Positions 6,721-16,404 of a DNA stretch of 22,472 bases are shown one piece after another. The stretch spans positions 1 through 22,472 of the forward strand of contig NW_013654458.1 of assembly GCF_000499385.1 (NCBI RefSeq), read 5' to 3'. A program made the position numbers and the translations under genes. Below the pieces are notes generated by a model that worked only from the letters and a program-made list of their open reading frames with translations, made no database searches and had not been told where the DNA came from. Source of the DNA: Eimeria necatrix. Its lineage: Eukaryota; Apicomplexa; Conoidasida; Eucoccidiorida; Eimeriidae. Each line of letters begins with the position of its first letter. Position 1 is the stretch's first letter.

Positions 6721-6930
6721 ATGTACTTGGTGCGAGTTTTGTGTTTAGTGTTCCCGATCCTAACACCGCCTGCGTGTGCGAGAATATTTCTTGTGCCTGC
6801 AAATGATTGGGGAGCTTCTCTGATCTCCTTTTGTTCGTTTGCATCCAGTTTTTTAGATGTGACACAGCTGTGCATGCGTGATGGTGTGTGTAATGGTGGT
6901 AGAAACAAAACGAATGTTTTGAGAGTCTAG
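6721..6930 (+). CDS. Possible small secreted protein
   Basis: ATG 6721 opens a 69-residue frame ending in TAG. The first 20 residues, MYLVRVLCLVFPILTPPACA, look like a signal peptide: a short positive start, a hydrophobic core, and a small-residue site after Ala-Cys-Ala. The remainder has two cysteines near its end (LCMRDGVCNGG) and an N-glycosylation sequon (NKT). A TATTATATTT lies about 35 bp upstream. A minus-strand frame of similar length overlaps it, and no second copy was found, so chance cannot be excluded. It sits in the unpaired right half of array 2 unit 2. Confidence 0.25.
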   Translation: MYLVRVLCLVFPILTPPACARIFLVPANDWGASLISFCSFASSFLDVTQLCMRDGVCNGGRNKTNVLRV

Positions 6931-7089
6931 TGTAACCAATACGTTTGTCAGCTCTTTCTTCAGCTTTTCGTTCAGCACCGTAATGCAGTGTAAGATCACA
7001 GGCCGCCTTGTGAAGCTGCTGATAAGATCGACGTTGTATCTGGCTACGTCTGCATTTAAGGAAGTACTAACCCGTTGTGGTAGATTGAC

Positions 7090-7345
7090 ACGCACGGGTT
7101 ATTGCTCGATGGTTAGTCTGACGGCCATGTTTTAACAGCTCTCCTCGTGACCTGTTCGAGGTCTGAGTAAGCTGCATCCATCGTAAGGCCTTGTCATTTG
7201 CCTCTGTAGCGGTGGTCTCATCATTTTCAGCAGTTTTCGCATGGCGGTTCTCAGCACAGGGGAATATCTGCTATACCTAGTTTGTCAGCATCACTTCGTT
7301 ATGCCCCTTTAGCCATGTGTTGCTAAGGGCGTACGTAGCATCATA
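7090..7345 (+). repeat. Tandem array 2, unit 3 remnant
   Basis: TTGCTCGATGGTTAG with GACGGCCATG (7101-7130) aligns with 5824-5850. The stretch 7252-7341 aligns with 5960-6050 and ends in the same GCGTACGTAGCA or CAGTACGTAGCA. It is more diverged than unit 2 is from unit 1. No matching minus-strand frame survives. Confidence 0.55.
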
Positions 7346-8353
7346 GTTTCCCTGCACTATTTGGATAAAACGCTTGCATGCAGTTGCCTACAGAACCAGA
7401 TACACGCATGAGAATAAGTACGCAGTACATCTCAAGAAACTGTGGCTGTCTTGGTCGGATGCGTTCGTCAAAACCGTACAAATCGCCTGAAGTGCCTGAT
7501 GTAGACTTTTTAGCGCTTGTGGAGAGACATTCTGTCTGCAAACTCTTGGGATCGTGCTAGATCTATCTTCGTCATTGCGCGGATGCCTGAACGTTCTTGC
7601 CCATGGAACGCATTTTGCTTGCAGTACATTTGATTGCAAGCTGCGTGTGCGGGAACAAAATCGTATGGGGTTTACCGTTTTGAGGCTAGTGAAGTCAGAG
7701 GTAGGGGTCCAGGGGTCCTTACTGGTGGCCCTGTTGTGAAGCAATGACAGTAGTGCATCTTGCTGGTAGCAGGATTTGATCGGCAGCGATTCCAGGACAA
7801 TGATCTAGATAACTAAGATTCTCTGCACTACTAAGGCAGCCAAGTGCCTCTTTTTTTCTCATGCTGACTGTCACTCCGAAGGAAGTACGCTGGAAACCTA
7901 CGGGTTGACATTGGGCAACCAGTCTAATGATACAAGGAAAAAACGACTTGCAACGCAGTTGCTTACAGGCTGCTGTTGCCGAATTGACGACCATAATACT
8001 CCTTTTTCGAAGCTCCTTGGAGAACGTTATTGCAGCAAGTGTGTTATAAAAAATGAGCCATCAGCCCAACGTATTTGTGGGGTAGTTTAGATATATGACG
8101 TTTACTCGTGCTCCTGTGAGAGCGCAGCATAAATTTCGCGCAGCCTTTGAGTGGCATTATTCTTCTTGAGATCTGCTTGCGTTTCAGGCTGCCGGCATAC
8201 TACTATAGGGGATGAACTAAACTCATGAAAGTAAGATTTAGATGCGGCTGTGTCCTGCATTTTCATACCGCATCAACTTGCATGAAGCACTTTGGCCTGT
8301 TTGTTTTTTTTCGTGGCTCGGCTTGAGTGCCCATTACCGCAAAGTTCAAGTCA
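7346..8353. other. No gene supported
   Basis: Several frames of 60-118 codons overlap on both strands with nothing to choose between them. A tandem AGGGGTCC doublet sits at about 7703-7718. No copy of this DNA was seen elsewhere in the window. Confidence 0.5.
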
Positions 8354-8644
8354 TTACGGCGCTGGAATAAAACGGGTGTTTTGGAAACGCCGATCGCTAT
8401 GCCATTTCTCCCCGGTGTTACTACCACAGAGTTTGTGGGCGAAAAGGGGTCCGTCAAATGTAAAGACCGCCATCGCTAGCTCGTGTTGCAGAACTAAGCG
8501 AACTATAGAACAACGCGAGCTACTGATCGCTTTCAAGTTGCATTTAGCGAACGCTGAGTCGTCAACGAACTTCTGAACAGCAGCATTTGAATATGATAAA
8601 AGTGCCAAAATCCGCCGCCAGTAGACAAAAGGCCACGAGTACAA
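8354..8644 (-). CDS. Possible minus-strand exon, unknown product
   Basis: This 96-codon frame ends at TAA 8354-8356 and has no ATG at its left. A pyrimidine-rich stretch ending in CTGTTCAG on this strand (about 8573-8580) would be a good splice acceptor. It would give an exon starting KFVDDSAFAKCNLKAI and containing QHELAMAVFTFDGPLFAHK. A + strand frame of 94 codons (8292-8576) covers almost the same DNA, so the strand is uncertain. It is the last of four successive minus-strand frames from 9669 down to 8354 that might form one gene. No family is recognised. Confidence 0.25.
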   Translation of the reverse strand: MYSWPFVYWRRILALLSYSNAAVQKFVDDSAFAKCNLKAISSSRCSIVRLVLQHELAMAVFTFDGPLFAHKLCGSNTGEKWHSDRRFQNTRFIPAP

Positions 8645-8776
8645 ATGAGTGAGGCGAACTGATTTTCAGACACTGGACGAAGGAGAAGGGATTTGTTTTA
8701 GTTTGAAAGAGGACAGCGCTAATTTTACAGCTTTTGGTGCCGCATTTGGTAAATATATTTTAAGGATGGGAAACTA

Positions 8777-9064
8777 TTACACTTTATGCAGCTCCTGAGA
8801 CAAAGCCAATTTGTAGGACGATTTATGGCAGACGGTACGTCTAGGATAGTGCTCGATGAACTGCATTTTGTATAGCGGTCGAACAAAGGCGTTGATAGAA
8901 GGGTTATATACGGTTATCGATTTGAATGGTTTCGCGTTATTTTTGTGCAGCTTGTGCTCTGTTTTGTGTCGAGGGTGTTGAGTATTCGTTGCGCTTGCCA
9001 TTCTAGTAGACGACCGCACGCGCGGTTGCGTATCGCTTTGCCAACGCTCAGTTGTTATTGACAT
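8777..9064 (-). CDS. Possible small basic protein or exon
   Basis: ATG 9062-9064, with G at -3 (a favourable start context), opens 95 codons ending at the stop at 8777-8779. The product is strongly basic and histidine-rich (TQHPRHKTEHKLHKNNAK), followed by SITVYNPSINAFVRPLYKM and HYPRRTVCHKSSYKLAL. There is no signal peptide or membrane span. No + strand frame of comparable length competes, unlike at many other places in the window. The upstream neighbour on the same strand (9111-9365) ends 47 bp away. The function is unknown and no second copy was seen. Confidence 0.28.
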   Translation of the reverse strand: MSITTERWQSDTQPRVRSSTRMASATNTQHPRHKTEHKLHKNNAKPFKSITVYNPSINAFVRPLYKMQFIEHYPRRTVCHKSSYKLALSQELHKV

Positions 9065-9110
9065 CGCAGATGCGCTTTTGCTCCAAACGTGGTTAAGCTA
9101 GTGAGGGACT

Positions 9111-9365
9111 TCACGCTACGTAGCTTGTAGCGGCACTGCAACGCATTGCCAACGTTAGAGGCAAAAAGTTTTTTCTCCCACAGAAGCATCGAGGATCACA
9201 ATATGCATATGCGATGGCATAAGGTGAGGTATTCATATGCATCGAGACTGATGCACGTGCATCTTTGTTCTGCGCAAACCACACGATTGCAGTGAAGTCG
9301 CTGACTTCACTGTAGTCTTCTTCTCTGGACACATGCACAATGCTCAGGCTCTCTATTGATGGCAA
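9111..9365 (-). CDS. Possible minus-strand exon, unknown product
   Basis: This 84-codon frame ends at TGA. On this strand a pyrimidine-rich run (CTTTTCAGCCTTCTTGCC) precedes ATCAATAG, a credible 3' splice site that would start the exon at about 9354. The peptide begins ESLSIVHVSREEDYSEVSD, acidic then mixed, and later has CDPRCFCGRK with three close cysteines. A perfect 10-bp inverted repeat (9290-9312) lies inside it and is probably incidental. No family is recognised. Support is limited to the splice-like junction and the position in a same-strand series. Confidence 0.25.
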   Translation of the reverse strand: MPSIESLSIVHVSREEDYSEVSDFTAIVWFAQNKDARASVSMHMNTSPYAIAYAYCDPRCFCGRKNFLPLTLAMRCSAATSYVA

Positions 9366-9432
9366 GAAGGCTGAAAAGACGGTTCTGGCCTGCAGGAGGT
9401 ACGCCCAGTGCTTAAGGAGTCGTGCTGAAACT

Positions 9433-9657
9433 TCAGTGATGATGAGTGTTTGAACTCATTCTGCAATGTGAAGCGTTTCTGTGTGCAGGATGTGGGTCGT
9501 TGAATATCGCTGTTAAGTAGAATTGAGTTTTCCAAGGTGCTGCAGTGCTGACAGCGATATCAAATGCAAGTCGTACTTTGTTATCATCGCTGTCTATACT
9601 ATATTTTCTATCTATTCTATATTTTCTTAATTTTCTTGAAAGGAAGAATTTTCTCAT
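9433..9657 (-). CDS. Possible small basic protein or first exon
   Basis: From ATG 9655-9657 the frame gives 74 residues; it is open back to 9669. The N-terminus is highly basic (MRKFFLSRKLRKYRIDRKYS). It is encoded by the purine-rich strand of a low-complexity tract, so the residue bias may simply reflect base composition. After that, VRLAFDIAVSTAAPWKTQF reads as an ordinary protein segment, and the end is rich in histidine and serine. On its strand it is the most upstream of four protein-like frames spanning 9669-8354. No homologue is recognised. Confidence 0.22.
   Translation of the reverse strand: MRKFFLSRKLRKYRIDRKYSIDSDDNKVRLAFDIAVSTAAPWKTQFYLTAIFNDPHPAHRNASHCRMSSNTHHH
9590..9640 (+). 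repeat. Pyrimidine-rich low-complexity tract
   Basis: Two diverged copies of CTATATTTTCT, spaced about 17-18 bp apart, lie in a TC/TA-rich run. It could act as a polypyrimidine tract on the + strand or encode the lysine/arginine-rich start of the minus-strand frame at 9433-9657. Confidence 0.6.
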
Positions 9658-9669
9658 GGAGTAGCACAA

Positions 9670-11500
9670 TGCGTTTGCATTTTGGCTTTAGCGCGCTGAG
9701 GTTCTTTCAATGAACCACAGTGTGCTTGTGATTCTCAGGCCACATTCAACGACCAAAGAGCCTGGGCTGTTCTGACTGTTCGAGAAAAATCTACTTAATC
9801 TCTGTGAATTAATTGTGCTCCAGGTCGTGTGTTCCGTGGATCTGCTGCTGCATTTTGCTGATTATAGCTGGTTACACTGGACGGAATGTGGAAAATCTCG
9901 TGCAGTTGAAAAATAACACAAAAACATGTGATAGTACCGGCGTCCTTTGAGTTAGATGGCGGGTTAATGAATTAGCGCAGCTTATCGAAGTTTGTCTCCA
10001 TCTATCCATGCCTCAAAATATGAAATTTTCATTCAAATGAAACGTCCTTTGCACATTATAACTTAGGCGCGTCTCAGGTATGTAAAGGCAGAATGGAATG
10101 GCCTCGTAGCGAGAACACTATGATAAGCGTGATTTGTTCGCCAAAGTTGCATAGTGCAACTGTCGCAGCTAAGGGACAATTTCTGTGGGGAACAATGAAG
10201 GATTCAAATTACTCTGTTCGAGACAAGACGGTACGTGCGATGATGAAATGCACAGAGAATTATGCCACAGAAGTTTCTTGGAAGACTACAGAATGTGCAG
10301 CAGATTTGTGCAGTTTTATGTGGAATACTCAGTGACTCTAGCCGTACACCACTCCTAAAAATTCCTGAAAATTAGCGGCGCACTCCATGTGGGCCGGCAT
10401 TTCGTATGTTGCGTGGTGTGCACTGGTGCAGACTGCCTGTGGAACTACCCGGCATTATATTGTAAGCCAAGGTGACATCCAGGCGGTAAGCCGCTGGAAA
10501 TGTTTATGAATGCGGGTGCAAACTTTTTCTCGTGGATATTTCTCCTTTCATGCAGTGCACTGAATGCTTATCGTTGCTCACACTTCGTGCGAATGAACTA
10601 GCTTTGGCTGAGCACAGGATGTGTGTATCATGTACTACATAGCAGTTGCGACACAGGCCTTCAAAATCACTACAGTGCACGAATATTAAGCCTTGCTGGA
10701 CAGTTCCTGCACAACGTTTTGCACATTTCGCGAGATTTTCCCTTAGTAGTACAAATGTCCCTACACTATGCTTTTACATGCGTTTTCTCCGTGGTTTCTG
10801 AGAAACGGCTCACCATTTCAACAGCTTTAGTCATAGTGCAGGACGCGGCTGCAAATTGTGGTCTAGTATGTGAGTCTTTTGGACCCGTTCATAACCCCAC
10901 AACATATATAGTACTCTGCTTTTGTGAGGCTTCATGTAACTGGCGCGTTTGCTGATGCTAAAATATAGGCGCTAGGTGGATGCCAACACACATCTTATGT
11001 GCTGCAATCTCTAGGAAAAGACAGTCTGGCCCGTGCTGCGGAAAACAGTATGTTTTCGCGTGTTTCCAAAGTGCTGTAGGACCTTTGGGTCTATTCCGTC
11101 AACTATCAGACGGTGCGGCTCTTGCAAAAGAAACCGCCCACGAAGAAAGAAGTCTCCCTGTGTGGCACAATGCGTACTCAATGCGTGAAAGCGAAATATT
11201 GACATCTGCTGACCAGATGTTGGTGTCACAATACTGGCCTTCACGGATGAGCTTTTGAACTGAATGCTGCAATTACGTGGTGCCCTTTTTTTTCTTGCCT
11301 ATCTTCGCGAACTAATCTCCACACAGGTGGTGTTATTGTCTTGGAATCAACTGCGCATGTCTTGGCAGGACTACAGGTACACTCTCGTCAACGTGCTATC
11401 ACGATTTGAAATTAAGCTAAGCGTACGCCATTCTATTACTTTTTTGAACCAAAAAGAAACAATTCCTTCAGCATAGCGACTGCTGTAGGATTGGCTGACC
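9670..11500. other. No gene supported
   Basis: Frames of 80-110 codons exist at 10093-10335, 10623-10955 and 10980-11258 on + and at 11011-11244 on minus. None has a second copy, a clear 3' signal or splice-like edges. The frame at 10623 starts with GTG, and its first ATG is at 10755. At 11011-11244 frames on both strands look equally plausible, which argues for chance. Confidence 0.5.
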
Positions 11501-11830
11501 ATGTGCTGGGCAGACAGTATGCTCTGCGTAGCGCTATTTCCAGAGTCCAGTTACTTATCATCCATCAGCGCAGCGGTTACAGAAAGCCCCGTATTCCACA
11601 GCATTGAAGCAGTAGAATTAAGATCTCCTCTTATTTCTGTATTCAGTTTTACATTCCGGCCTGGAGTCTTGTTGCGTTCAGAATGTGCGTCTTGTGTGAA
11701 AATTGCTTTCATGGTGCAAGCGTTCCGTACAATTTATTTCCACACATTTTCTTGTACAGAACAAGGTTTATTGTGTGCCCGAGAACCACCCTTTGTGTCC
11801 GAGAATCACCGTGTTTCGTTTCTTTTATAA
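11501..11830 (+). CDS. Weak candidate, 109-residue frame
   Basis: ATG 11501 to TAA gives 109 residues with five cysteines, many serines and phenylalanines, and a moderately hydrophobic start (MLCVALFPESSYL). An ATG in the +1 context of this frame (11683-11979) gives a second overlapping frame. No copy, poly(A) signal or family resemblance was found. A frame of this length is expected by chance once or twice in a window like this. Confidence 0.15.
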   Translation: MCWADSMLCVALFPESSYLSSISAAVTESPVFHSIEAVELRSPLISVFSFTFRPGVLLRSECASCVKIAFMVQAFRTIYFHTFSCTEQGLLCAREPPFVSENHRVSFLL

Positions 11831-13250
11831 CACATTCGCTGGTCACTAACTATCTTGTTATCTTATCTGGACCTCCATGCAGTGCGATTGGTAGGTGTAG
11901 CGAAGAGCTTCTACCAGCTGTTTTCGTTCTACTACAGCTTGTACGGTTTCGTCACGGCACACGCACCAACGCTCAGTAATTGATCTCTGCCTTTTACTTG
12001 GCTCGCATTTACTAGCAAGGCTGGTGAACAGGGAGACACGCTTCAATGTTCCTGGCTGTAATGGAGAGCCGTTGTGGCTATTCATGATGTACTGCCTGAG
12101 TGACTGTGCATCTAGTGTCCTGTCCCCCGTCTTCCCATGGACACTTTCTTTCCAAATAGTCTTTGAGGGTTAAGAGCAAAAGCTTATTTCAGGTATCCTC
12201 CGGTCACCTGCTCCCAGGGCTTTATCAGCAATTTATTTTTCCTTGCGGCATATTGATGCAACAACGCAAAGTCCTACTGACTCCGCGGTTCTTTCTCAAC
12301 GGGCATGACCTGGACTTAGCCAGTTTAGCAGTCGAACGACACGCACTGTGAGCGGAAACGCATAACACGCTCAGGACGTAAGGCATTTGAGACAAAGAGA
12401 GGCCCTGGGCTACCTCCGGGCAACAAGGATGCCTGACCGCTTGTCATATGCGGCATACTCACGCTGCGTGTGAAGTATGCATTTACGACCATCCTGAGCA
12501 AGATCATTCGAATAGGGAGTGCAGGATATTTAGTGCTGCAACATATGTTTGGCGTGAAACTCAGGAGATTGACGTGAAAGTCAAGTGGTGCATACCTTGA
12601 TTGTATCTGTCGAAGTTCATAGATCTTGAGGAATTCTTCTTTGCTATAGTTTTTAAGCTCGAAGTATTTGTCAGTATTTGCCGAAGTACTTGTCAGCCTC
12701 GCGGCATTTCCATTAGTAGGTAAAAAGGAGACCCCAGTTATGCGATTCCGTAGTGAATATATAGCAGGTCACATCTTTATCACCAGCAACGGTCAAAACC
12801 TTTGTTGGCACTATGCGCACCACACTATGAGCTCCACAGACAGTATGCTTTGCCCTAACACGATCTCGAGGCCGGTTCTAAGAACAAGAAGCCTGATATG
12901 TTCAACCGTTTTTACGGCATGTGCGTATATGTGTAGGCCTCCGAATTCTTGTCTCTACTTCTGGAGAAACAAACGAAAGCCGAACCACGTGTGTACCTGA
13001 GTCTTCGTAGAAAGTAAGGAGCAAGACGGGAACGCCACCCACAAAACCGTTGCAAGTTTTAGTTTTGCGAAACGGTTGCAAGTTTCAGCTACTCGTGTGA
13101 AAGTAGCGAGAGAGCAAATGACTTTTTCTCGCAGAAGTACAACAGCACACTTGTCAGGTATCGCACAGGGTAACACAGAATTTTCGCCATGCATTCCAAG
13201 TACGCAGCTAGACGCCCGCCCGTGACTTAAAACAGTTGGTGAGCTTCATG
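11831..13250. other. No gene supported; short near-tandem duplications
   Basis: The stretch holds several imperfect doublets at 20-30 bp spacing. GAAGTATTTGTCAG at 12661 recurs as GAAGTACTTGTCAG at 12683. GTTGCAAGTTTTAG at about 13049 recurs as GTTGCAAGTTTCAG near 13075. GACGTGAAAGTCA follows GGCGTGAAACTCA near 12550-12575. A 110-codon + frame at 12668-13000 starts with TTG inside one of these doublets. I see no reason to call it a gene. Confidence 0.45.
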
Positions 13251-13303
13251 AATGGAGCATTTTGCATCAGGGACAAGGGCAGTAGCCACAAGCGTTCTTC
13301 ATG

Positions 13304-13456
13304 ACTTGATCTTAACGAGTACGTATCCCTCGATTGGAGTAAGCAAAGAGAGAAGAGAGACGTTGCATCTTCCGTTGACTGGCTTTTGGAGATGTAACGT
13401 CTGCGTTCTCTGTTTGTTCACTCCTATCGATGGATACGTACTCGCTAAGATCAAGT
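13304..13456. repeat. Foldback: 67-bp inverted arms, 19-base loop
   Basis: Arms 13304-13370 and 13390-13456 are reverse complements at 57 of 67 positions (about 85%) without indels. Because the arms are complementary, both strands carry nearly the same open frame, reading TSTYPSIGV on + and ASTYPSIGV on minus (frames 13252-13506 and 13299-13502). No flanking target-site duplication or terminal motif was recognised. Candidates are a foldback-type MITE relic, a small-RNA hairpin precursor, or an inverted duplication. The length and pairing far exceed what chance would give. Confidence 0.9.
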
Positions 13457-13506
13457 GGTCAACACTTTTTAGTCGTAAATGCGCTGCATTGCAACTGAAC
13501 ATCTAA

Positions 13507-15950
13507 AGCTGCATGAAAGGTGAAATTTTGATGCAGATAGAATTTGCGGCGGCATTCACTGCTTCTATACATGAGCTGTCCTGTGCACTATACGCCTGTT
13601 ATGCACGTCCTACAATCGAGTTATTCTTCAATGCAGACGTATTTGTAGCGTAAGTATTTCTTGCAGAGGCTGCAGGGCCCGCAACACTTTGATTTTCGTC
13701 CAGGAAGTGAGTCTTACGTGGCTGCGACGGTGTACACGGAGACTTATTCCAGTGTCAAGTGACACATGGAGTTCTTGGTCACTTTTCAGATAGGGCTGCT
13801 GCAGTATCAACTGGAACGAGCAATGCTTGTTTGCTTTTCAGAAAAGTATTGCAATATTCTGATAAAGATTCAGCATTCGTGCTAGAGGTCCACATGTGCA
13901 GCACCGAGTATGTGTCCAGCTGCTGAACCCACGCTGCTTATATGGCATGATTGAATTGTAATATTGTATGACTGAGCCTTTTCACAGTGATGGCCAAAAC
14001 ATTCACGAAGTAATGCCTATACCTACATAACTAATATGCGTAGCAAGCATGCATGAAGATGGCACCAAGTGGCTATTGTTAATTATAAATCTAAACAAAC
14101 ACCCAGGCTGTAAGCTTTCTACTTTACAATGTTGCGTCTTCATTATGATAATTCAAGAATTGTGCATGTTTCGATTTGCTCCACTGCAACCTGATCCATT
14201 GTTGAACAAAGGCATCTAGCACTGAGGGGACCTAAGTCTCTGTCGAACGTTTTTACACAGCACCAGTGGTTGTCTTGATTGATATCTGGTGCTTTTGTGC
14301 TAACTGTGACTCTATGTATGTGTCTGTCACTTGTCGGCAGGTTGGATTGTAGACACTGGTATCGTGAGGATTAGACATCTTTTGTCATTGTTCAAGAGTG
14401 GGTGACTATGCGAATCTCGTTTTTTGGTGATAGAAAACATGGTGTTAACTATCACGCTTCTAACGCACTCTGAATCATAGATAAGTGACATAAATTTCTG
14501 TGAGATCGTTGATAGTCAACATTTATCTTTTCAAACAAGCTTGTGTGTTTTGTAGTTTCCCACGTGTCCTGTCCATCAAAGGAATTCTACGAACCTCGCT
14601 AGTGATCTCCTGGCCAGATTGCTTCACCAACACTGTGCAAGCTCTCCTCATGTCCGCATCCTTATATATAATCGTGTACACTGTGTGCCTAAACATAACC
14701 AGAGTGCCGCAATTAATTCTTACATTATGACTTCGGCTATACATAGCCAGAGGGGTAACATTTGCTTTGGCTACTTCGGCACTGCGACTTTGACTGCCAG
14801 AACAGAGATATTCTGTACAGCACATTGTGGAGACAAAAATTCAACATATCGCTTTCTCTAATTAACCAGCAGTTCGAAACACAGTTATGGCCTGAAGCAA
14901 ACTGACTTCCCAACAGTTAGTAGGACTAGTGCAACAATAACCCAGGTTGTCTACGTATGGCAGCTTATGTGCCGCGCGTGGAATGAGTATCCCAGATTGC
15001 TGGAGGAGGAGTCCAAGATAACTTAGCGCTCACATGGGTTTATTGGCATCAATGAAATGAGCGCAAACTGTTTCGATTTAGCCATTGGTTAGCCAAGGCT
15101 TGCTGTCACTCCACTTCTTGAGCTTTTATTCAACTATTGGTGCGTCGCCCAGCGTTGACTGGTGAATGTGACCAACTGACCAACTGCTCCTAAGCTGCAC
15201 ACTAGTGAAGAGATGAAACATGAAAGCATTATGCAGATGCTTATCTACCTCGGCGCCAAAACAGCGTATGGTTTTTGACTTAAACCCGTAAATTTCGAGG
15301 AGTAAAGGCTCCCATTCTATATTTGTCACATAATAAATGCCTCTGCAGATTCGAGCCTGTTGCGTTTTTCCAGCACTTGCTATTCTTAGTTTGAAAGTTG
15401 ACATTACGAAGCCAGGTGTGCGAACCCACAGGGAGTGCGCTTCGCCAATAGCAGATGCGGTTGAAGGATCTGCCTGTGGTCTAGCCTCAAAGGCAGAATT
15501 TGTTTTCCATCGTGCTGCGCTTTAGCGGCCCGTTGATCTGTCTAAACTAGAGATCAGCATAAATGATACACTGAGCACCAAAGCAGCAGCCAGCAAACCA
15601 GCTCTTTGGCCATTATGTGAGGACCCAGGACGTCAGCCTTTTCTTCGAACAATAGAAACGCCTAGAAATAATTAGCTTTAGTCAAATAATACTGCGTATC
15701 AGGAAGTGGGCGTTTACCGACTTATCTCGCTTGACACCAGTGCACTGCAAGAGACGAGATAGAATGTTTTGCTGCTTAAGTGAAAGATGCATGGAGCTGC
15801 GATGGAACCTCCGTCTCTGGATAGCCACAGCTGACGCCTTCAATGGGTGATAAACGTTGCCATCCCCTGCTTCACTGCTGTTTCACATGGGTTAATATCG
15901 CACTATGATTTAGCGTTTTTCTCAAGTAAAGCACTGAATCCAAGTTTTGG
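13507..15950. other. No gene supported
   Basis: The longest frames are 60-100 codons and overlap on both strands around 14500-14860. GACCAACT is doubled at about 15166-15184. CCAGGAAGTGAG (about 13700), TCAGGAAGTGGG (about 15692) and CCAGGAAGTGGG (about 17642) recur at about 2-kb spacing. They are too short to call a repeat on their own. Confidence 0.45.
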
Positions 15951-16080
15951 CTTGCAGGAAGTACGCTGCCTGGCAATGCTTTAAGCGCAGCTACTATGCA
16001 AACAATCGCTCATTTAGCGCGTTTGCTTTCAACAACTAGAAAATATATTTTCGACTTTGCAAAGAATTATTTTTTAAAGG
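15951..16080 (+). pseudogene. Decayed relative of the 18.0-kb frame
   Basis: CTTGCAGGAAGTACG here resembles TTTACAGGAGGTACG at 17997-18011. About 50-90 bp further on, CTCATTT, GTTTGCTTT and GAAAATAT recur in the same order (16009-16045 against 18093-18128). In the frame of the 18.0-kb copy this segment has stops (TAA and TAG). The shared CAG then GARGTACG looks like a splice acceptor plus exon start. The similarity is patchy, so homology is probable but not certain. Confidence 0.3.
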
Positions 16081-16179
16081 CAAATACAAAAGCGGCTGTC
16101 CCATGCCATAGTGCAAAAGCCTTAGAAGAACGTCTTCGTGAGATATGCAGGAAGTAAGTAGAATCTGACCGATAAGAAG

Positions 16180-16404
16180 ATGACTCCTTGGATTCTTACG
16201 ACGCATTCAATATTTGTCATCTCCATGCACTGCGCTTATATCCTTTACTATAGAACTTACATTTCCGCTGAAATTGCCGACGCACTATCACAAAAAAGTG
16301 TGACTAAGCGTTTTGCTGGAACACTCGCACGTGCGGGGGGGAATGAATGCAAATATTATGTCTTCGATTCGCTTGCGGCAGCCCACAAATTCTCTAAGGC
16401 ATGA
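16180..16404 (+). CDS. Small unknown protein, hydrophobic start
   Basis: ATG 16180 to TGA 16402-16404 gives 74 residues. The first 25 (MTPWILTTHSIFVISMHCAY) are hydrophobic and could be a signal anchor. Alternatively, TTTACTATAG at about 16244-16253 could be a splice acceptor, leaving only the second half as an exon. That half, ISAEIADALSQKSVTKRFAG, is helical and resembles IQVADTLSTAQALSHRFVG in the frame at 3710-3955 (A, D, L, S, R, F and G aligned with one gap), although the DNA is not visibly alike. It ends with SLAAAHKFSKA. No family is recognised, and the match between the two frames could be chance. Confidence 0.27.
   Translation: MTPWILTTHSIFVISMHCAYILYYRTYISAEIADALSQKSVTKRFAGTLARAGGNECKYYVFDSLAAAHKFSKA

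Larger units (their letters stand above)
5618..6900 (+). repeat. Tandem array 2, unit 2
   Basis: Its first 430 bp (5618-6050) align with 4310-4770, and 5824-6050 aligns more weakly with 7101-7341 of unit 3 (5824 against about 7101; 6027 against 7317). Only one arm of the unit 1 hairpin is present, at 5911-5930. The right half (6050-6900) shows no convincing match to units 1 or 3. Confidence 0.65.

Noticed and set aside
9290..9312. Perfect 10-bp inverted repeat with a 3-base loop
   Set aside because: An inverted repeat of this size is expected roughly by chance in 22 kb, and it sits inside a possible exon.
11011..11258. Protein-like frames on both strands
   Set aside because: Both look equally plausible by eye, and neither has a copy or a signal. 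I take this as a warning about reading protein character into random frames.
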